This document shows positions 1-8,344 of a stretch of DNA of 64,000 nucleotides, piece by piece (position 1 is the first letter of the stretch; every line of letters starts with the position of its first letter). The position numbers and the translations under genes are program-made. This DNA comes from Xanthomonas indica (GTDB taxonomy: Bacteria; Pseudomonadota; Gammaproteobacteria; Xanthomonadales; Xanthomonadaceae). The notes beneath the pieces are model-generated. The model had not been told where the DNA came from and ran no database searches. It was given only the letters and a program-made list of their open reading frames with translations. The DNA lies in assembly GCF_040529045.1 (NCBI RefSeq), contig NZ_CP131914.1, positions 2,030,501-2,094,500 of the forward strand, in the 5' to 3' direction.

Positions 1-1
1 G

Positions 2-1840
2 CAGCCGACGCATCGCCTGACCCTGATCGACACCCCCGGACACATCGATTTTGCGATCGAGGTGGAACGCTCGCTGCGCGTGCTCGACGGCGCGGTCGCG
101 GTGTTCTCCGCGGTCGACGGCGTGCAGCCGCAATCCGAGACCGTGTGGCGGCAGGCACGCCGCCACGGCGTGCCGATGCTCGCGTTCGTCAACAAGATGG
201 ACCGTGCCGGCGCGTCGTTCGACGGTGTGCTGGCGCAGTTGCGCAGCAAGCTCGACGCGACGGTCTGGGCGGTCGGCGTGCCGTTGCCGGGCGACTCCGG
301 CTTCGACGGCTGGAGCGACCTGGTCGGCGGCCGCCTGCTGACCTGGGACGACGCGGGGCAACTGCACACGCGCGCCTGGCATGCCGAGGAGGCGGCCGCG
401 TTCGCGGAGGCGCGCGAGCAGTTGATCGCCGCGGTGGCCGAACACGACGAGGCGCTGGCGCAGGCCTATCTCGAGGAGCGCGCGATCGACGCCGAGCTGC
501 TGCGCGGCGCCTTGCGCCGGGCCACCCTGGCCGGCGCCGGCGTGCCGGTGCTGGCCGGGTCGGCGTTCAAGCGCAAGGGCATCGAGCCGTTGCTGGACGC
601 GATCGTCGACTGGTTGCCGTCGCCGCTGGACCGCCCGCCGGTGGCTGCACGGGCCGACGCCGACGGCGATGCCGGTGGCGAAGGCGGACACGAGACGTTG
701 CTCGCGCCGGATCCGTCCGGCCCGCTGGCGGCGCTGGTGTTCAAGTTCGCGCATACCGCGCAGGGCCCGCTGGCGTTCGTGCGTGTGTACTCGGGCACCT
801 TGCGCGTCGGCGACACGGTGTGGACGTCGCATGCGCGGCGTCCGCGCCGGGTCGGGCGGCTGGCGGTGGTGCAGGCGCAGCGCACCCACGACGTGGCGCA
901 GGCCGAGGCCGGCGAGATCGTCGCCGTGCTCGGCTGGAAGGACGCGGTCAGCGGCGAGACGCTCAGCGGCGTGCAGGCGCGGTGGGTGCTGGAACGCATC
1001 CGCACGCAGCCGCCGGTGCTGGCGTGGCGGCTCGGCGCGGCCAATGCGGCCGAGCTGGTGCGGCTGGGTCAGGGCCTGGCGCGGCTGGCGCAGGAGGATC
1101 CGTCCTTCCGCGTCGACAGCGATCCGGAGACCGGCGAGGCGGTGATCTGGGGCATGGGCGAGTTGCACCTGGAGGTGATGGTGGAGCGCTTGCGCAGCGA
1201 GTGGCACGTGGACGTGCGCACCGGTGCGCCGCGCGTGGCCTACCAGGAAACGCCGCGTGCGGCCGCGCTGGGCGTGGCCGCACGGCTGTCCAAGCAGAAC
1301 GGCGGCCAGGGCCAGTTCGCGCAGGTGGTGCTGGACGTGCTGCCGCGCGCGGACGGCGCGGTGACCTTCGTCGACCGCAGCCGCGGCGGCGTCGTGCCGA
1401 AGACCTTCGTCGCCGCCACCGAGAAAGGCGCGCGTGCGGCGCTGGCGCAAGGCCCGCTCGGCCATCCGGTGGTCGGTGTGGAGGTGGTGCTGGTCGATGG
1501 CCAGGCGCATGCGGTGGATTCGTCGGACCTGGCGTTCCAGCGCGCGGCGTCGGACGCGGTGAAGGCGGCGCTGGCGCAGGTCGGCACGCAGTTGCTGGAG
1601 CCGGTGATGGCGGTGGCGATCGACACGCCCGCGCACAGCGTCGGCGACGTGCTCGGCGATCTGCAGCGGCGCGAGGGACGCGTCGTGGCGATCGAAGAGC
1701 GTGGCGCCCGCGCCGAGGTCGTGGCGCAGGCGCCGCTGGCGCAACTGCAGGCCTATGCCACTGCGTTGCGCTCGCTGACCCAGGGACGGGCATCGGCGAG
1801 CATGACCTTCGACGGCTATGCGCCGGTCAAGGCCGCGTGA
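2..1840 (+). CDS. Elongation factor G-like GTPase, 5' truncated by window edge
   Basis: Translational GTPase of the EF-G family; the reading frame is open from nucleotide 2 to the stop and the start lies outside the window (612 residues visible). The G3 motif DTPGH is at visible residues 10-14, the G4 motif NKMD at about 64-67, and a GSAFKRKG stretch fits G5. Domain II follows, then the domain III 'GMGELHLEV' signature. Domain IV carries KQNGGQGQF in place of the usual KQSGGRGQY, and GQAHAVDSS in place of GSYHDVDSS. The domain V fold ends in MTFDGYAPV. These departures, plus the absence of rpsL, rpsG or tuf beside it, suggest the stand-alone EF-G paralogue (EF-G2-like) rather than str-operon fusA. 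Function as a translocation or recycling factor is inferred from family only. A strong terminator follows. Confidence 0.85.
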   Translation, partial: QPTHRLTLIDTPGHIDFAIEVERSLRVLDGAVAVFSAVDGVQPQSETVWRQARRHGVPMLAFVNKMDRAGASFDGVLAQLRSKLDATVWAVGVPLPGDSGFDGWSDLVGGRLLTWDDAGQLHTRAWHAEEAAAFAEAREQLIAAVAEHDEALAQAYLEERAIDAELLRGALRRATLAGAGVPVLAGSAFKRKGIEPLLDAIVDWLPSPLDRPPVAARADADGDAGGEGGHETLLAPDPSGPLAALVFKFAHTAQGPLAFVRVYSGTLRVGDTVWTSHARRPRRVGRLAVVQAQRTHDVAQAEAGEIVAVLGWKDAVSGETLSGVQARWVLERIRTQPPVLAWRLGAANAAELVRLGQGLARLAQEDPSFRVDSDPETGEAVIWGMGELHLEVMVERLRSEWHVDVRTGAPRVAYQETPRAAALGVAARLSKQNGGQGQFAQVVLDVLPRADGAVTFVDRSRGGVVPKTFVAATEKGARAALAQGPLGHPVVGVEVVLVDGQAHAVDSSDLAFQRAASDAVKAALAQVGTQLLEPVMAVAIDTPAHSVGDVLGDLQRREGRVVAIEERGARAEVVAQAPLAQLQAYATALRSLTQGRASASMTFDGYAPVKAA

Positions 1841-1874
1841 GCCGGATTGCCATCCGGCAATGCGGTAGGAGGAC

Positions 1875-1905
1875 GAGGAGCCGGTTCGCCGGCTCCTCTT
1901 TTTTT
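1875..1905 (+). terminator. Rho-independent terminator of the EF-G-like gene
   Basis: A perfect 10-bp stem (GAGGAGCCGG / CCGGCTCCTC) closed by a TTCG tetraloop is followed by seven T. It begins 34 nt after the stop codon of the EF-G-like gene. Confidence 0.95.
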
Positions 1906-2110
1906 AAGTGCACTACGGCCGCGCAGCCGCCAGATGGAGGCGGACGGCGCTCGGCATCCTCATCGGGCAGGCGTCAACGGTAGCTCCTGTGCGCCGCCCG
2001 CGCCCACCTGACGATGGTGTGCAACGTTCCGTTCGCCACGCCGAGGCCTGGCGCTTGCGTCGGCGCCGCGAACCGGGCTTCATAGCCGGCCCCGATCGCC
2101 GGAGCCGCCC

Positions 2111-2593
2111 ATGCATCGCCGTCTCGCCCTCCTGACCCTGCTTGCCCTGTCGCCGGCGCTCGCCGCGGCGCAGCCGCCGGCATGCGCGACGCCGTTGCAG
2201 ATGGCCGAGCGCCTGTACAAGGCGCGCGATTTCTACTGGCAACCGCAGAACCTGGACGGCTTGCTGACGCCGGCCTTCGCGCACGCGTTGCAGGCCGACC
2301 AGCGCTGCGCCGCACGCGAGGGCGTGTGCCGGCTGGACTTCGATCCGTGGACCAGCGCGCAGGACGGCGAGATCCAGGGCGCGCCGACCTTCACCCTGGT
2401 CTCGGGCGGTTCGCAGGCCACCGTGGTGGAAGTGCGCATGGACTACCGGCTCGCACTCGGCGGCCGCGCCGCGCGGGCGCGCTCGGTCAAGATCGAGTTG
2501 CAGCGCCGCGGCAACGGTTGCTGGGCGGTCAGCGACCTGGTCGCACCGGACGGGCAGTCGCTGTTCGCGCTGCTGACCGATCCGGAGGACTAG
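2111..2593 (+). CDS. Small secreted protein of unknown function
   Basis: A 160-residue protein with a clear Sec signal peptide: MHRR, a hydrophobic Leu/Ala core, then an ALAAAQ cleavage region near residue 20. The mature part has one Cys soon after cleavage (PPACATP) and further Cys at QRCAAREGVC and NGCWAV, so two disulfides in the periplasm are plausible. The motif FYWQPQNLDGLLTPAF followed by a beta-rich C-terminal half (EVRMDYRLAL, VKIELQRRGNGCWAVSDLV) resembles DUF3828-type periplasmic proteins, a tentative match by eye. It stands alone between the EF-G terminator and a convergent GH51 gene. Function not recognised. Confidence 0.75.
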   Translation: MHRRLALLTLLALSPALAAAQPPACATPLQMAERLYKARDFYWQPQNLDGLLTPAFAHALQADQRCAAREGVCRLDFDPWTSAQDGEIQGAPTFTLVSGGSQATVVEVRMDYRLALGGRAARARSVKIELQRRGNGCWAVSDLVAPDGQSLFALLTDPED

Positions 2594-2777
2594 CGCGCAG
2601 AAGGTCGCGCCGCCCAGGACTCCAGCCCTCGGGTGGGAGCGGGGCGAGTGCGCCGCACGAATCGTTCTAGTTCGCCCTCACTGGCGGGGAGGTGGGGGAT
2701 GCGGTGGCAGGTAGCTCTCCCTCGCGCGCGCTTTCGAGCGGTGGCGTGGGACTGGGATGGATGTGCGGCGCGACCGA

Positions 2778-2815
2778 CCCTCACCCCAACCCCTCTCCCG
2801 GGGGAGAGGGGCTAG
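2778..2815. repeat. CCCTCACCCCAACCCC-type intergenic repeat
   Basis: CCCTCACCCCAACCCCTCTC followed by its own partial complement gives a hairpin CCCCTCTCCC/GGGGGAGAGGGG at 2790-2811. The same unit occurs three times at 24033-24373. It sits 22 nt beyond the stop of the minus-strand GH51 gene and may end its transcript, although no T-run is present. Confidence 0.7.
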
Positions 2816-2836
2816 GAGAGTGGCAGTGGTTGGGGG

Positions 2837-4426
2837 CTACTGCAGCTTCAGCATCACGATCGCCTTGGCCGGCAGCGCCACCTGCAACGTATCGCCGCGC
2901 ACGTGGGCGCCGTCGAACGCGGCCGGGCGCACCGCCTGCGGCTGGGCGAAGGTGTTGAGCGCGTCGATGGTCGGGGCGGTCAGGATCTGCCCAGCGACGC
3001 CGCGCGCCTGCACGCCATCGACCTGGACTGCGACGTTGGCGCTGCGGTTGGGGTCCAGATTGGTCAGCGCCACGTACACGTGCCCGTCCTTGGCCCGCAC
3101 CGCCGAGCCGTGCACCGCCGGTACCGTGTAGCCGGCATGCCGGTAGTCCGGCGTCGTGATCTGCAGCGGCAGCGCGGTCGCGTCCTGGTACGGCTTGTAC
3201 AGCATGAAGACGTGATAGGTCGGCGTGAGCAGCATCTTGTCGCCGTCGGTGAGGATCATCGCCTGCAGCACGTTGACCATCTGCGCGATGTTGGCCATGC
3301 GCACGCGATCGGCATGCTGGACGAAGATGTCCAGGTTGAGCGAGGCCACCAGCGCGTCGCGCAAGGTGTTCTGCTGGCGCAGGAAACCCGGGTTCACGTC
3401 CGGAAGGCCCTTGTACCAGGTGCCCCATTCGTCGACCACCAGCGCGACCTTCTTGTCCGGGTCGTACTTGTCCATGATCGCGCTGTGCTTGGTGATCAGC
3501 TCGTCCATCAGGAGGGTGCGCGACAGCGTCTCGATCCAGGCCGCCTCGTCGAAGCTGGTGGAGGAGGCGCGCGGCGGCCAGCCGCCGGGGATGGTGTAGT
3601 AGTGCAGGCTGAGGCCATCCATGAACTTGGTGGCCTCGCGCATCATCACCTCGGTCCAGTGATAGTCGGCATCGCTGGGGCCGGGTGCGATCTTCATGAT
3701 CTTCTGGTCGGCCGGCGCCTTGACGAAGGTCTGGTAGCGGCGGAACACGTCGGCGGCGTACTCGGCGCGCATGTTGCCGCCGCAGCCCCATAGCTCGTTG
3801 CCGACGCCGAAGAACGGCACCTTCCACGGCGCCTGGCGGTCGTTGCGGCGGCGCTGTTCGGCCAGGGTCGAGCGGGTGGGCGCGGTCATGTATTCCACCC
3901 ACTGCGCCATCTCGTCCGGCGCCGCGTCGCCGACGTTGCCGGCCACGTAGGCCTGCGTGCCGAGTAGTTCGGTGAAGTCCATGAACTCGTGGGTGCCGAA
4001 GCTGTTGGGTTCCTCCACGCCGCCCCAGTGGGTGTTGACGCTGGTCGGGCGCTGGCTGCGCGGGCCGATGCCGTCGCGCCAGTGGTACTCGTCGGCGAAG
4101 CAGCCGCCGGGCCAGCGAATGTCCGGCACGTTCAGTGCCTTCAGCGCGGCGACCACGTCGTTGCGGTAGCCGCGGGTGTTGGGAATCGTCGAGTCCGGGC
4201 CGACCCAGACGCCGCCGTAGATGCCGGTGCCCAGGTGCTCGGCGAACTGCCCGAACAGGTGGCGCGACACCGCGGGGCCAGGGCGGTCGGCACGCAAGGT
4301 GCCGCGCACCTCGACGTCGGCGGCCCGCGCCAGCGTGGCGGCCAGTGCCAGGCCGAACGTCGCGGCGATCAGCGGCAGCCGCCGCCACCGCGCCGCACGT
4401 TGCTTCAGGAAACGGGGCGAACGCAT
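2837..4426 (-). CDS. Alpha-L-arabinofuranosidase, GH51
   Basis: Secreted glycoside hydrolase of 529 residues that should release terminal arabinofuranose from arabinan or arabinogalactan. The start is set by a good ribosome site (AAGGAG, 6 nt before ATG). The N-terminus is a long Sec signal (KQRAARWRR, a hydrophobic stretch, ARAADVEV). GH51 hallmarks are visible: FGQFAEHLGTGIYGGVWVG near residues 58-76, RWPGGCFADEYHW, the acid/base Glu211 in GVGNELWG, and the nucleophile Glu333 in VVDEWGTWY. The beta-sandwich C-terminus ends in VMLKLQ. Length fits the family. The gene is divergent from galM and is preceded by a promoter with paired 21-bp-spaced direct repeats, so arabinose- or plant-signal-dependent activation is likely (inference). 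Confidence 0.95.
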   Translation of the reverse strand: MRSPRFLKQRAARWRRLPLIAATFGLALAATLARAADVEVRGTLRADRPGPAVSRHLFGQFAEHLGTGIYGGVWVGPDSTIPNTRGYRNDVVAALKALNVPDIRWPGGCFADEYHWRDGIGPRSQRPTSVNTHWGGVEEPNSFGTHEFMDFTELLGTQAYVAGNVGDAAPDEMAQWVEYMTAPTRSTLAEQRRRNDRQAPWKVPFFGVGNELWGCGGNMRAEYAADVFRRYQTFVKAPADQKIMKIAPGPSDADYHWTEVMMREATKFMDGLSLHYYTIPGGWPPRASSTSFDEAAWIETLSRTLLMDELITKHSAIMDKYDPDKKVALVVDEWGTWYKGLPDVNPGFLRQQNTLRDALVASLNLDIFVQHADRVRMANIAQMVNVLQAMILTDGDKMLLTPTYHVFMLYKPYQDATALPLQITTPDYRHAGYTVPAVHGSAVRAKDGHVYVALTNLDPNRSANVAVQVDGVQARGVAGQILTAPTIDALNTFAQPQAVRPAAFDGAHVRGDTLQVALPAKAIVMLKLQ

Positions 4427-4583
4427 CGGGAACTCCTTGTCGGGTAGGCGCGCCGTCGCCAGCGCTGCATGGGAGTGACGGCCGGCAGGCGGCCACGACG
4501 TGGCGCCAAACCGATGCCGCATTCGGGTGGCGCAACCCCCGGCACGCGTCGCTCCGCGCCTGTCCCCGGTTGCCCCTGTCCCG

Positions 4584-4613
4584 AGCATAAAAGAGACGCG
4601 CAGAGCGGACCAA
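4584..4613 (-). promoter_or_regulatory. Candidate sigma-70 promoter of the GH51 gene
   Basis: Read on the minus strand: TTGGTC (4613-4608), an 18-nt spacer, then TATGCT (4589-4584). This predicts a leader of about 150 nt before the GH51 start at 4426. The -35 sits two bases past the proximal ATTCGGA box, as expected for an activator-dependent promoter. Confidence 0.5.
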
Positions 4614-4643
4614 TGTCCGAATGCGCTGCCGCCATATCCGAAT
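4613..4643 (-). promoter_or_regulatory. Two direct repeats, 21-bp period (AraC-type geometry)
   Basis: On the minus strand the 10-mers ATTCGGATAT (4643-4634) and ATTCGGACAT (4622-4613) are direct repeats exactly 21 bp apart, two helical turns. The proximal copy abuts and slightly overlaps the TTGGTC -35 box. AraC-family activators bind such tandem half-sites with the proximal one at the -35. No AraC-type gene lies in this window. Confidence 0.5.
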
Positions 4644-4798
4644 TGCAATACGCGGCACCGCCCCGCGCGCAGCCCGGTCCGCGAGTGTGCGCGCTATCGC
4701 ACAGCGCACGGCCGCTGCTCGCGCAGCGATGGCCGCGCCGCGCCATCGCTGGTTATGCTGCGGGCCCCGCGCATGCGCATCACCGAACAGGCTCCTGC

Positions 4799-5863
4799 AT
4801 GTCCTCGCTCTTCGGTCATCTTCCCGACGGTACTGCCATCCAGCGCGTGGTCCTGGACAGCGGCGACGGCCTGCGTGCCGAACTGCTGACCTACGGTGGC
4901 CTGTTGCGCAGCCTGCGCCTGCGCGGCGCGCATGGCGAGACCGAGCTGGTGCTAGGCCTGCCGACGCTGCAGGACTACCTGCAGGATCCGGCCTACCTGG
5001 GCGTGCTGGTCGGGCGCTTCGGCAACCGCATCGCCGGCTCGGCCTTCACCGTCGATGGCCGGCACTACGCGGTCACCGCCAACGAGGGCGCCAATCACCT
5101 GCATGGCGGCGCGCTGGGCTTCGGCCGCCGGGTGTGGACGGTGCTGGCGCAGACCGAGCGCACGCTGCAGTTGCGCTACGACTCGCCGGCGGGCGAGGAG
5201 GGCTACCCGGGCAACGTCGCGGTGGAGGCGACCTACCGCGTCGACGGCCGCTGCCTGAGCGTCGAATTCGTCGCGCAGACCGATGCGCCGACCCCACTCA
5301 ATCTCACCCATCACCCCTATTTCAACCTGGCCGGCGACGCCGCGGTGCCCGCCGCGGCGCAGTGGTTGCGGGTGCCGGCCGACCGCTACCTGCCGGTGCG
5401 CGATGCCGCGCTGTTGCCGCGTGGCGAGGTCGCCGCGGTGGCCGGCACGCCGTTCGATTTCCGCCAGGCGCGCGCCATCGCCGACAAGGACATCGCCGCC
5501 GATCCGCAACTGACGCTCAGTGCCGGCTACGACCATTGCCTGGTGCTGGCCGACGGCCACGACTGCACCGCGCTGCTGTATTCGCCGCACAGCGGCGTGG
5601 CCGTGCGCATCGCCAGCCCGATGCCGGCCGTGCAGCTGTACGAGGGCCAGGGCCTGGACCGGCAGCATCCGGCGCTGGGCCGCGGCATCTGCCTGGAGCC
5701 ACAGGGCTATCCGGACGCGCCGAACCAGCCGGGCTTTCCCGATTGCATCCTGCGTCCCGGGGAGGTCTACCGCCATCGCATCGTGTACCGGTTCGCCGAC
5801 GTTGGCCGCGACGCGGCGTGGGCGGCGGTGGAGGCAGCGCTGGCGGAGCAGGGCGGCGGTTGA
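4799..5863 (+). CDS. galM: Galactose mutarotase (aldose 1-epimerase)
   Basis: 354-residue cytosolic enzyme that interconverts alpha- and beta-anomers of galactose and related aldoses, feeding the Leloir pathway. Family signatures are present in order: YGGLLRSL near residue 32, GRFGNRIAG at 72-80, NEGANHLHGG at 95-104, the catalytic His in THHPYFNLAG (His171/His172), and the catalytic Glu300 in ICLEPQGYPDAPN. Length matches GalM. The ATG at 4799 aligns with the usual N-terminus; no strong Shine-Dalgarno precedes it. It is divergent from GH51 and 72 nt beyond the CcsA-like gene that converges on it; a REP palindrome separates the two. No galK/T/E nearby. The galactan operon at 27-34 kb would supply its substrate. 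Confidence 0.93.
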   Translation: MSSLFGHLPDGTAIQRVVLDSGDGLRAELLTYGGLLRSLRLRGAHGETELVLGLPTLQDYLQDPAYLGVLVGRFGNRIAGSAFTVDGRHYAVTANEGANHLHGGALGFGRRVWTVLAQTERTLQLRYDSPAGEEGYPGNVAVEATYRVDGRCLSVEFVAQTDAPTPLNLTHHPYFNLAGDAAVPAAAQWLRVPADRYLPVRDAALLPRGEVAAVAGTPFDFRQARAIADKDIAADPQLTLSAGYDHCLVLADGHDCTALLYSPHSGVAVRIASPMPAVQLYEGQGLDRQHPALGRGICLEPQGYPDAPNQPGFPDCILRPGEVYRHRIVYRFADVGRDAAWAAVEAALAEQGGG

Positions 5864-5873
5864 TGCTGGAGCC

Positions 5874-5945
5874 TTGTAGGAGCGGCTTCAGCCGCGACCG
5901 GGCACTCCCAGGAATGCCCGGTCGCGGCTGAAGCCGCTCCTACAA
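5874..5945. repeat. GTAG-type REP pair (31-bp palindrome)
   Basis: Two inverted REP units with perfect 31-bp arms separated by 10 nt. Each unit has the GTAG head followed by GAGCGGCTTCAGCCGCGACC, itself a small hairpin. Located between the converging galM and CcsA-like genes, where it could act as a bidirectional transcript end. The same unit recurs at 13562, 16182, 40783, 51384, 52492 and 63244. Confidence 0.95.
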
Positions 5946-5973
5946 AAACACACGCCGCGCTAGCCTCGCCAGG

Positions 5974-6768
5974 CTACTGCGCGTGCCCCAGCACCAGTTC
6001 GATCACGAACTTGCTGCCGAAGAACGACAGCAGCAGGAGCACCATTGCCGCCAGGGTCCAGTGCACCGCCTTGACCCCGCGCCAGCCGTAGCGCCAGCGG
6101 CCGAACAGCAGCGCGCCGAACACGATCCACGACAGCACGCTGAGCACGGTCTTGTGCACCAGCCGCTGCGCCAGGAAATCCTGCACGAACAGCACCCCGG
6201 TCAGCAGGGTCAGGGTCAGCAGGATGAAGCCGACCACGATGGTGCGGAACAGCAGCGTCTCCAGCGCGGTCAGCGGCGGCAGCGCGCGCAGCCAGGGATG
6301 GAAGTCGCGGCGCCGCAGCGCGCGTTCCTGCAGCCACAGCATCACTGCCAGCAGGGCGGCGATGCCCAGCGTGGCGTAGGCCAGCAGCGCCAGCCAGGCA
6401 TGCAGCTGCAGTCGCCAGTCCAGCACCGGCGCCGGCTCGTGGCCATAGCCGTGGTAGGCCAGCAGCAGCGCCGCCGACAGCGGGAACACCACCACGCCCA
6501 GTGCGGCCATGCGCCCGCTGGCGCCGACCAGCGTGGTCATCAGCGCCATGCCCAGGCTGACCAGCGACAGCGCGGCGAAGAAATGCATGTCCGGTCCGCC
6601 AGCGGTGTGCAGGGCGACCTGCACGTGATAGCCGGCGTGCAGCGCCACTGCCGGCAGCGCCGGCCACAGCCAGGCGCGGCTGCGGTCCACCCGGTCGCGC
6701 ACCACCGCGGCGATCAGCAGGCCGGTGGCGGCCAGGTACAGCAGGGTGGCGAGGACGGTGATGAGCAT
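5974..6768 (-). CDS. CcsA-like inner membrane protein (YpjD type)
   Basis: 264 residues, almost entirely hydrophobic, with about eight membrane helices (LITVLATLLYLAATGLLIAA, FFAALSLVSLGMALMTTLV, LGVVVFPLSAALLLAY, LHAWLALLAYATLGIAALLAVML and others). Membrane His residues in HAGYHVQVALH and LQLHAWLAL fit the cytochrome c assembly (CcsA/YpjD) family, which handles haem. The gene is divergent from ffh with about 105 nt between start codons, the arrangement usual for ypjD in gammaproteobacteria. A role in cytochrome c maturation is inferred from family; the YpjD branch itself is poorly characterised. Confidence 0.85.
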   Translation of the reverse strand: MLITVLATLLYLAATGLLIAAVVRDRVDRSRAWLWPALPAVALHAGYHVQVALHTAGGPDMHFFAALSLVSLGMALMTTLVGASGRMAALGVVVFPLSAALLLAYHGYGHEPAPVLDWRLQLHAWLALLAYATLGIAALLAVMLWLQERALRRRDFHPWLRALPPLTALETLLFRTIVVGFILLTLTLLTGVLFVQDFLAQRLVHKTVLSVLSWIVFGALLFGRWRYGWRGVKAVHWTLAAMVLLLLSFFGSKFVIELVLGHAQ

Positions 6769-6835
6769 CGCGGCAGTTTCGCATATCGGACAGGCCGCCG
6801 TGACGGCGGCGGCAGGGATCGGTGGCGCGCCCGGC

Positions 6836-6841
6836 TATAAT
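6836..6841 (+). promoter_or_regulatory. -10 element of the ffh promoter
   Basis: A perfect TATAAT 32 nt upstream of the ffh start. No good -35 is visible 16-18 nt upstream, so strength or activator need is unclear. Confidence 0.5.
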
Positions 6842-6873
6842 CGACGGCCGTTTCCCGCTCGCGACCCGCCCGC

Positions 6874-8253
6874 ATGTTCGAATCCCTCACCCAACGCCTC
6901 TCCGGCACCATGCAGCGCCTGCGCGGCCGCGGTCGCCTGACCGAGGAGAACATCCGCGAAGCCACCCGCGAAGTGCGCATCGCGCTGCTCGAGGCCGACG
7001 TCGCCCTGCCGGTGGTGCAGGCGCTGATCGAGCGCATCAAGGTGCGCGCGGTCGGCCAGGAAGTGCTCAAGAGCCTGACCCCGGGCCAGGCGTTGATCAA
7101 GGTCGTGCGCGACGAGCTGACCGCGGTGATGGGCTCGGCCGCCAGCGACCTCAACCTCAACGTGCCGGCGCCGGCGATCGTGCTGATGGCGGGCCTGCAG
7201 GGCGCGGGCAAGACCACCACGGTCGGCAAGCTGGCCAAGCACCTGAAGGAAAAGCGCAAGAAGAAGGTGATGGTGGTGTCGGCCGACGTGTACCGCCCGG
7301 CCGCGATCGAGCAGCTCAAGACCCTGGCCGAGCAGGTCGGGGTGCTGTTCTTCCCGTCCGAGGCCTCGCAGAAGCCGGTGGACATCGTTCGCGCCGCCAT
7401 CGCCGACGCGCGCAAGTCCTTCGTCGACGTGCTGCTGGTGGATACCGCCGGCCGCCTGGCCATCGACGCGGCGATGATGGAGGAGATCAAGGCGCTGCAT
7501 GCGGCGATCACCCCGGCCGAGACCCTGTTCGTGGTCGACGCGATGACCGGCCAGGACGCGGCCAACACCGCCAAGGCGTTCAGCGAGGCGCTGCCGTTGA
7601 CCGGCGTGGTGCTGACCAAGACCGACGGCGACGCCCGTGGCGGCGCCGCGCTGAGCGTGCGCTACATCACCGGCAAGCCGATCAAGTTCATCGGCGTCGG
7701 CGAGAAGCCCGACGGCCTGGACGTGTTCCACCCCGATCGCCTGGCCAGCCGCATCCTCGACATGGGCGACGTGCTGTCGCTGGTCGAGCAGGTCGAGCAC
7801 CAGGTCGACAAGGACAAGGCGCAGAAGCTGGCCGAGAAGGTCGCCAAGGGCAAGAAGTTCGACCTCAACGACATGCGCGACCAGCTCGAGCAGATGCAGA
7901 ACATGGGCGGCCTGTCCGGGCTGATGGACAAGCTGCCGGGCATGGGCCAGATCCCCGACCATCTCAAGCAGCAGGTCGCCGGCAACAAGGACGTGCCGCG
8001 GATGATCGCCATCATCGGTTCGATGACCAAGAAGGAGCGGCGCAACCCGGGCTTGCTCAACGGCTCGCGCCGCGCGCGCATCGCCCGCGGCTCCGGCACC
8101 CAGCCGGCCGACGTCAACAAGCTGATGAAGCAGTATCAGCAGATGGAAAAGATGATGAGCAAGATGGCCGGCGGCGGCATGAAGGGCCTGATGCGCGGCA
8201 TGAAGGGCATGCTCGGCGGCATGGGCGGCCGCGGCGGCCTGCCGTTCCGCTGA
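6874..8253 (+). CDS. ffh: Signal recognition particle GTPase Ffh (SRP54)
   Basis: 459-residue protein that binds 4.5S RNA and signal sequences on ribosome-nascent chains and docks with FtsY. The N domain (residues 1-90) has the ALLEADVALPVV signature. The G domain has GLQGAGKTT, DVYRPAAIEQLK, DTAGR, TKTDGDARGG and the closing GVGEKPDGLDVFHPDRLASRILDMGD. The M domain from about residue 320 is Met-rich, with NMGGLSGLMDKLPGMGQIP and a basic RNA-binding helix RRNPGLLNGSRRARIARGSG. It ends in a Met/Gly-rich tail. Length and order match other proteobacterial Ffh. It is followed by an unrelated ankyrin-type gene. Confidence 0.98.
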   Translation: MFESLTQRLSGTMQRLRGRGRLTEENIREATREVRIALLEADVALPVVQALIERIKVRAVGQEVLKSLTPGQALIKVVRDELTAVMGSAASDLNLNVPAPAIVLMAGLQGAGKTTTVGKLAKHLKEKRKKKVMVVSADVYRPAAIEQLKTLAEQVGVLFFPSEASQKPVDIVRAAIADARKSFVDVLLVDTAGRLAIDAAMMEEIKALHAAITPAETLFVVDAMTGQDAANTAKAFSEALPLTGVVLTKTDGDARGGAALSVRYITGKPIKFIGVGEKPDGLDVFHPDRLASRILDMGDVLSLVEQVEHQVDKDKAQKLAEKVAKGKKFDLNDMRDQLEQMQNMGGLSGLMDKLPGMGQIPDHLKQQVAGNKDVPRMIAIIGSMTKKERRNPGLLNGSRRARIARGSGTQPADVNKLMKQYQQMEKMMSKMAGGGMKGLMRGMKGMLGGMGGRGGLPFR

Positions 8254-8344
8254 GCGCGTCCGTCGGGCGAGCCGCGCGAGGCATTGCCTGGACGGCGGCG
8301 TTGCCGTCGGACCGTGGATTTTTTTTGAAAGGGACATCACGCTG

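Larger units (their letters stand above)
4427..4798. other. Divergent regulatory region between GH51 and galM
   Basis: 372 nt without a gene. It holds the GH51 promoter and the direct repeats listed separately. On the galM side a TATGCT at 4754-4759 could be a -10 element, but no convincing -35 was seen upstream of it. Confidence 0.6.

Noticed and set aside
6800-6805. GTGACG as a -35 for the ffh promoter
   Set aside because: It lies 30 nt from the TATAAT, far outside the 16-18 nt spacing.
8314-8329. T-run GGATTTTTTTT after ffh as a terminator
   Set aside because: No stable stem precedes the T-run.
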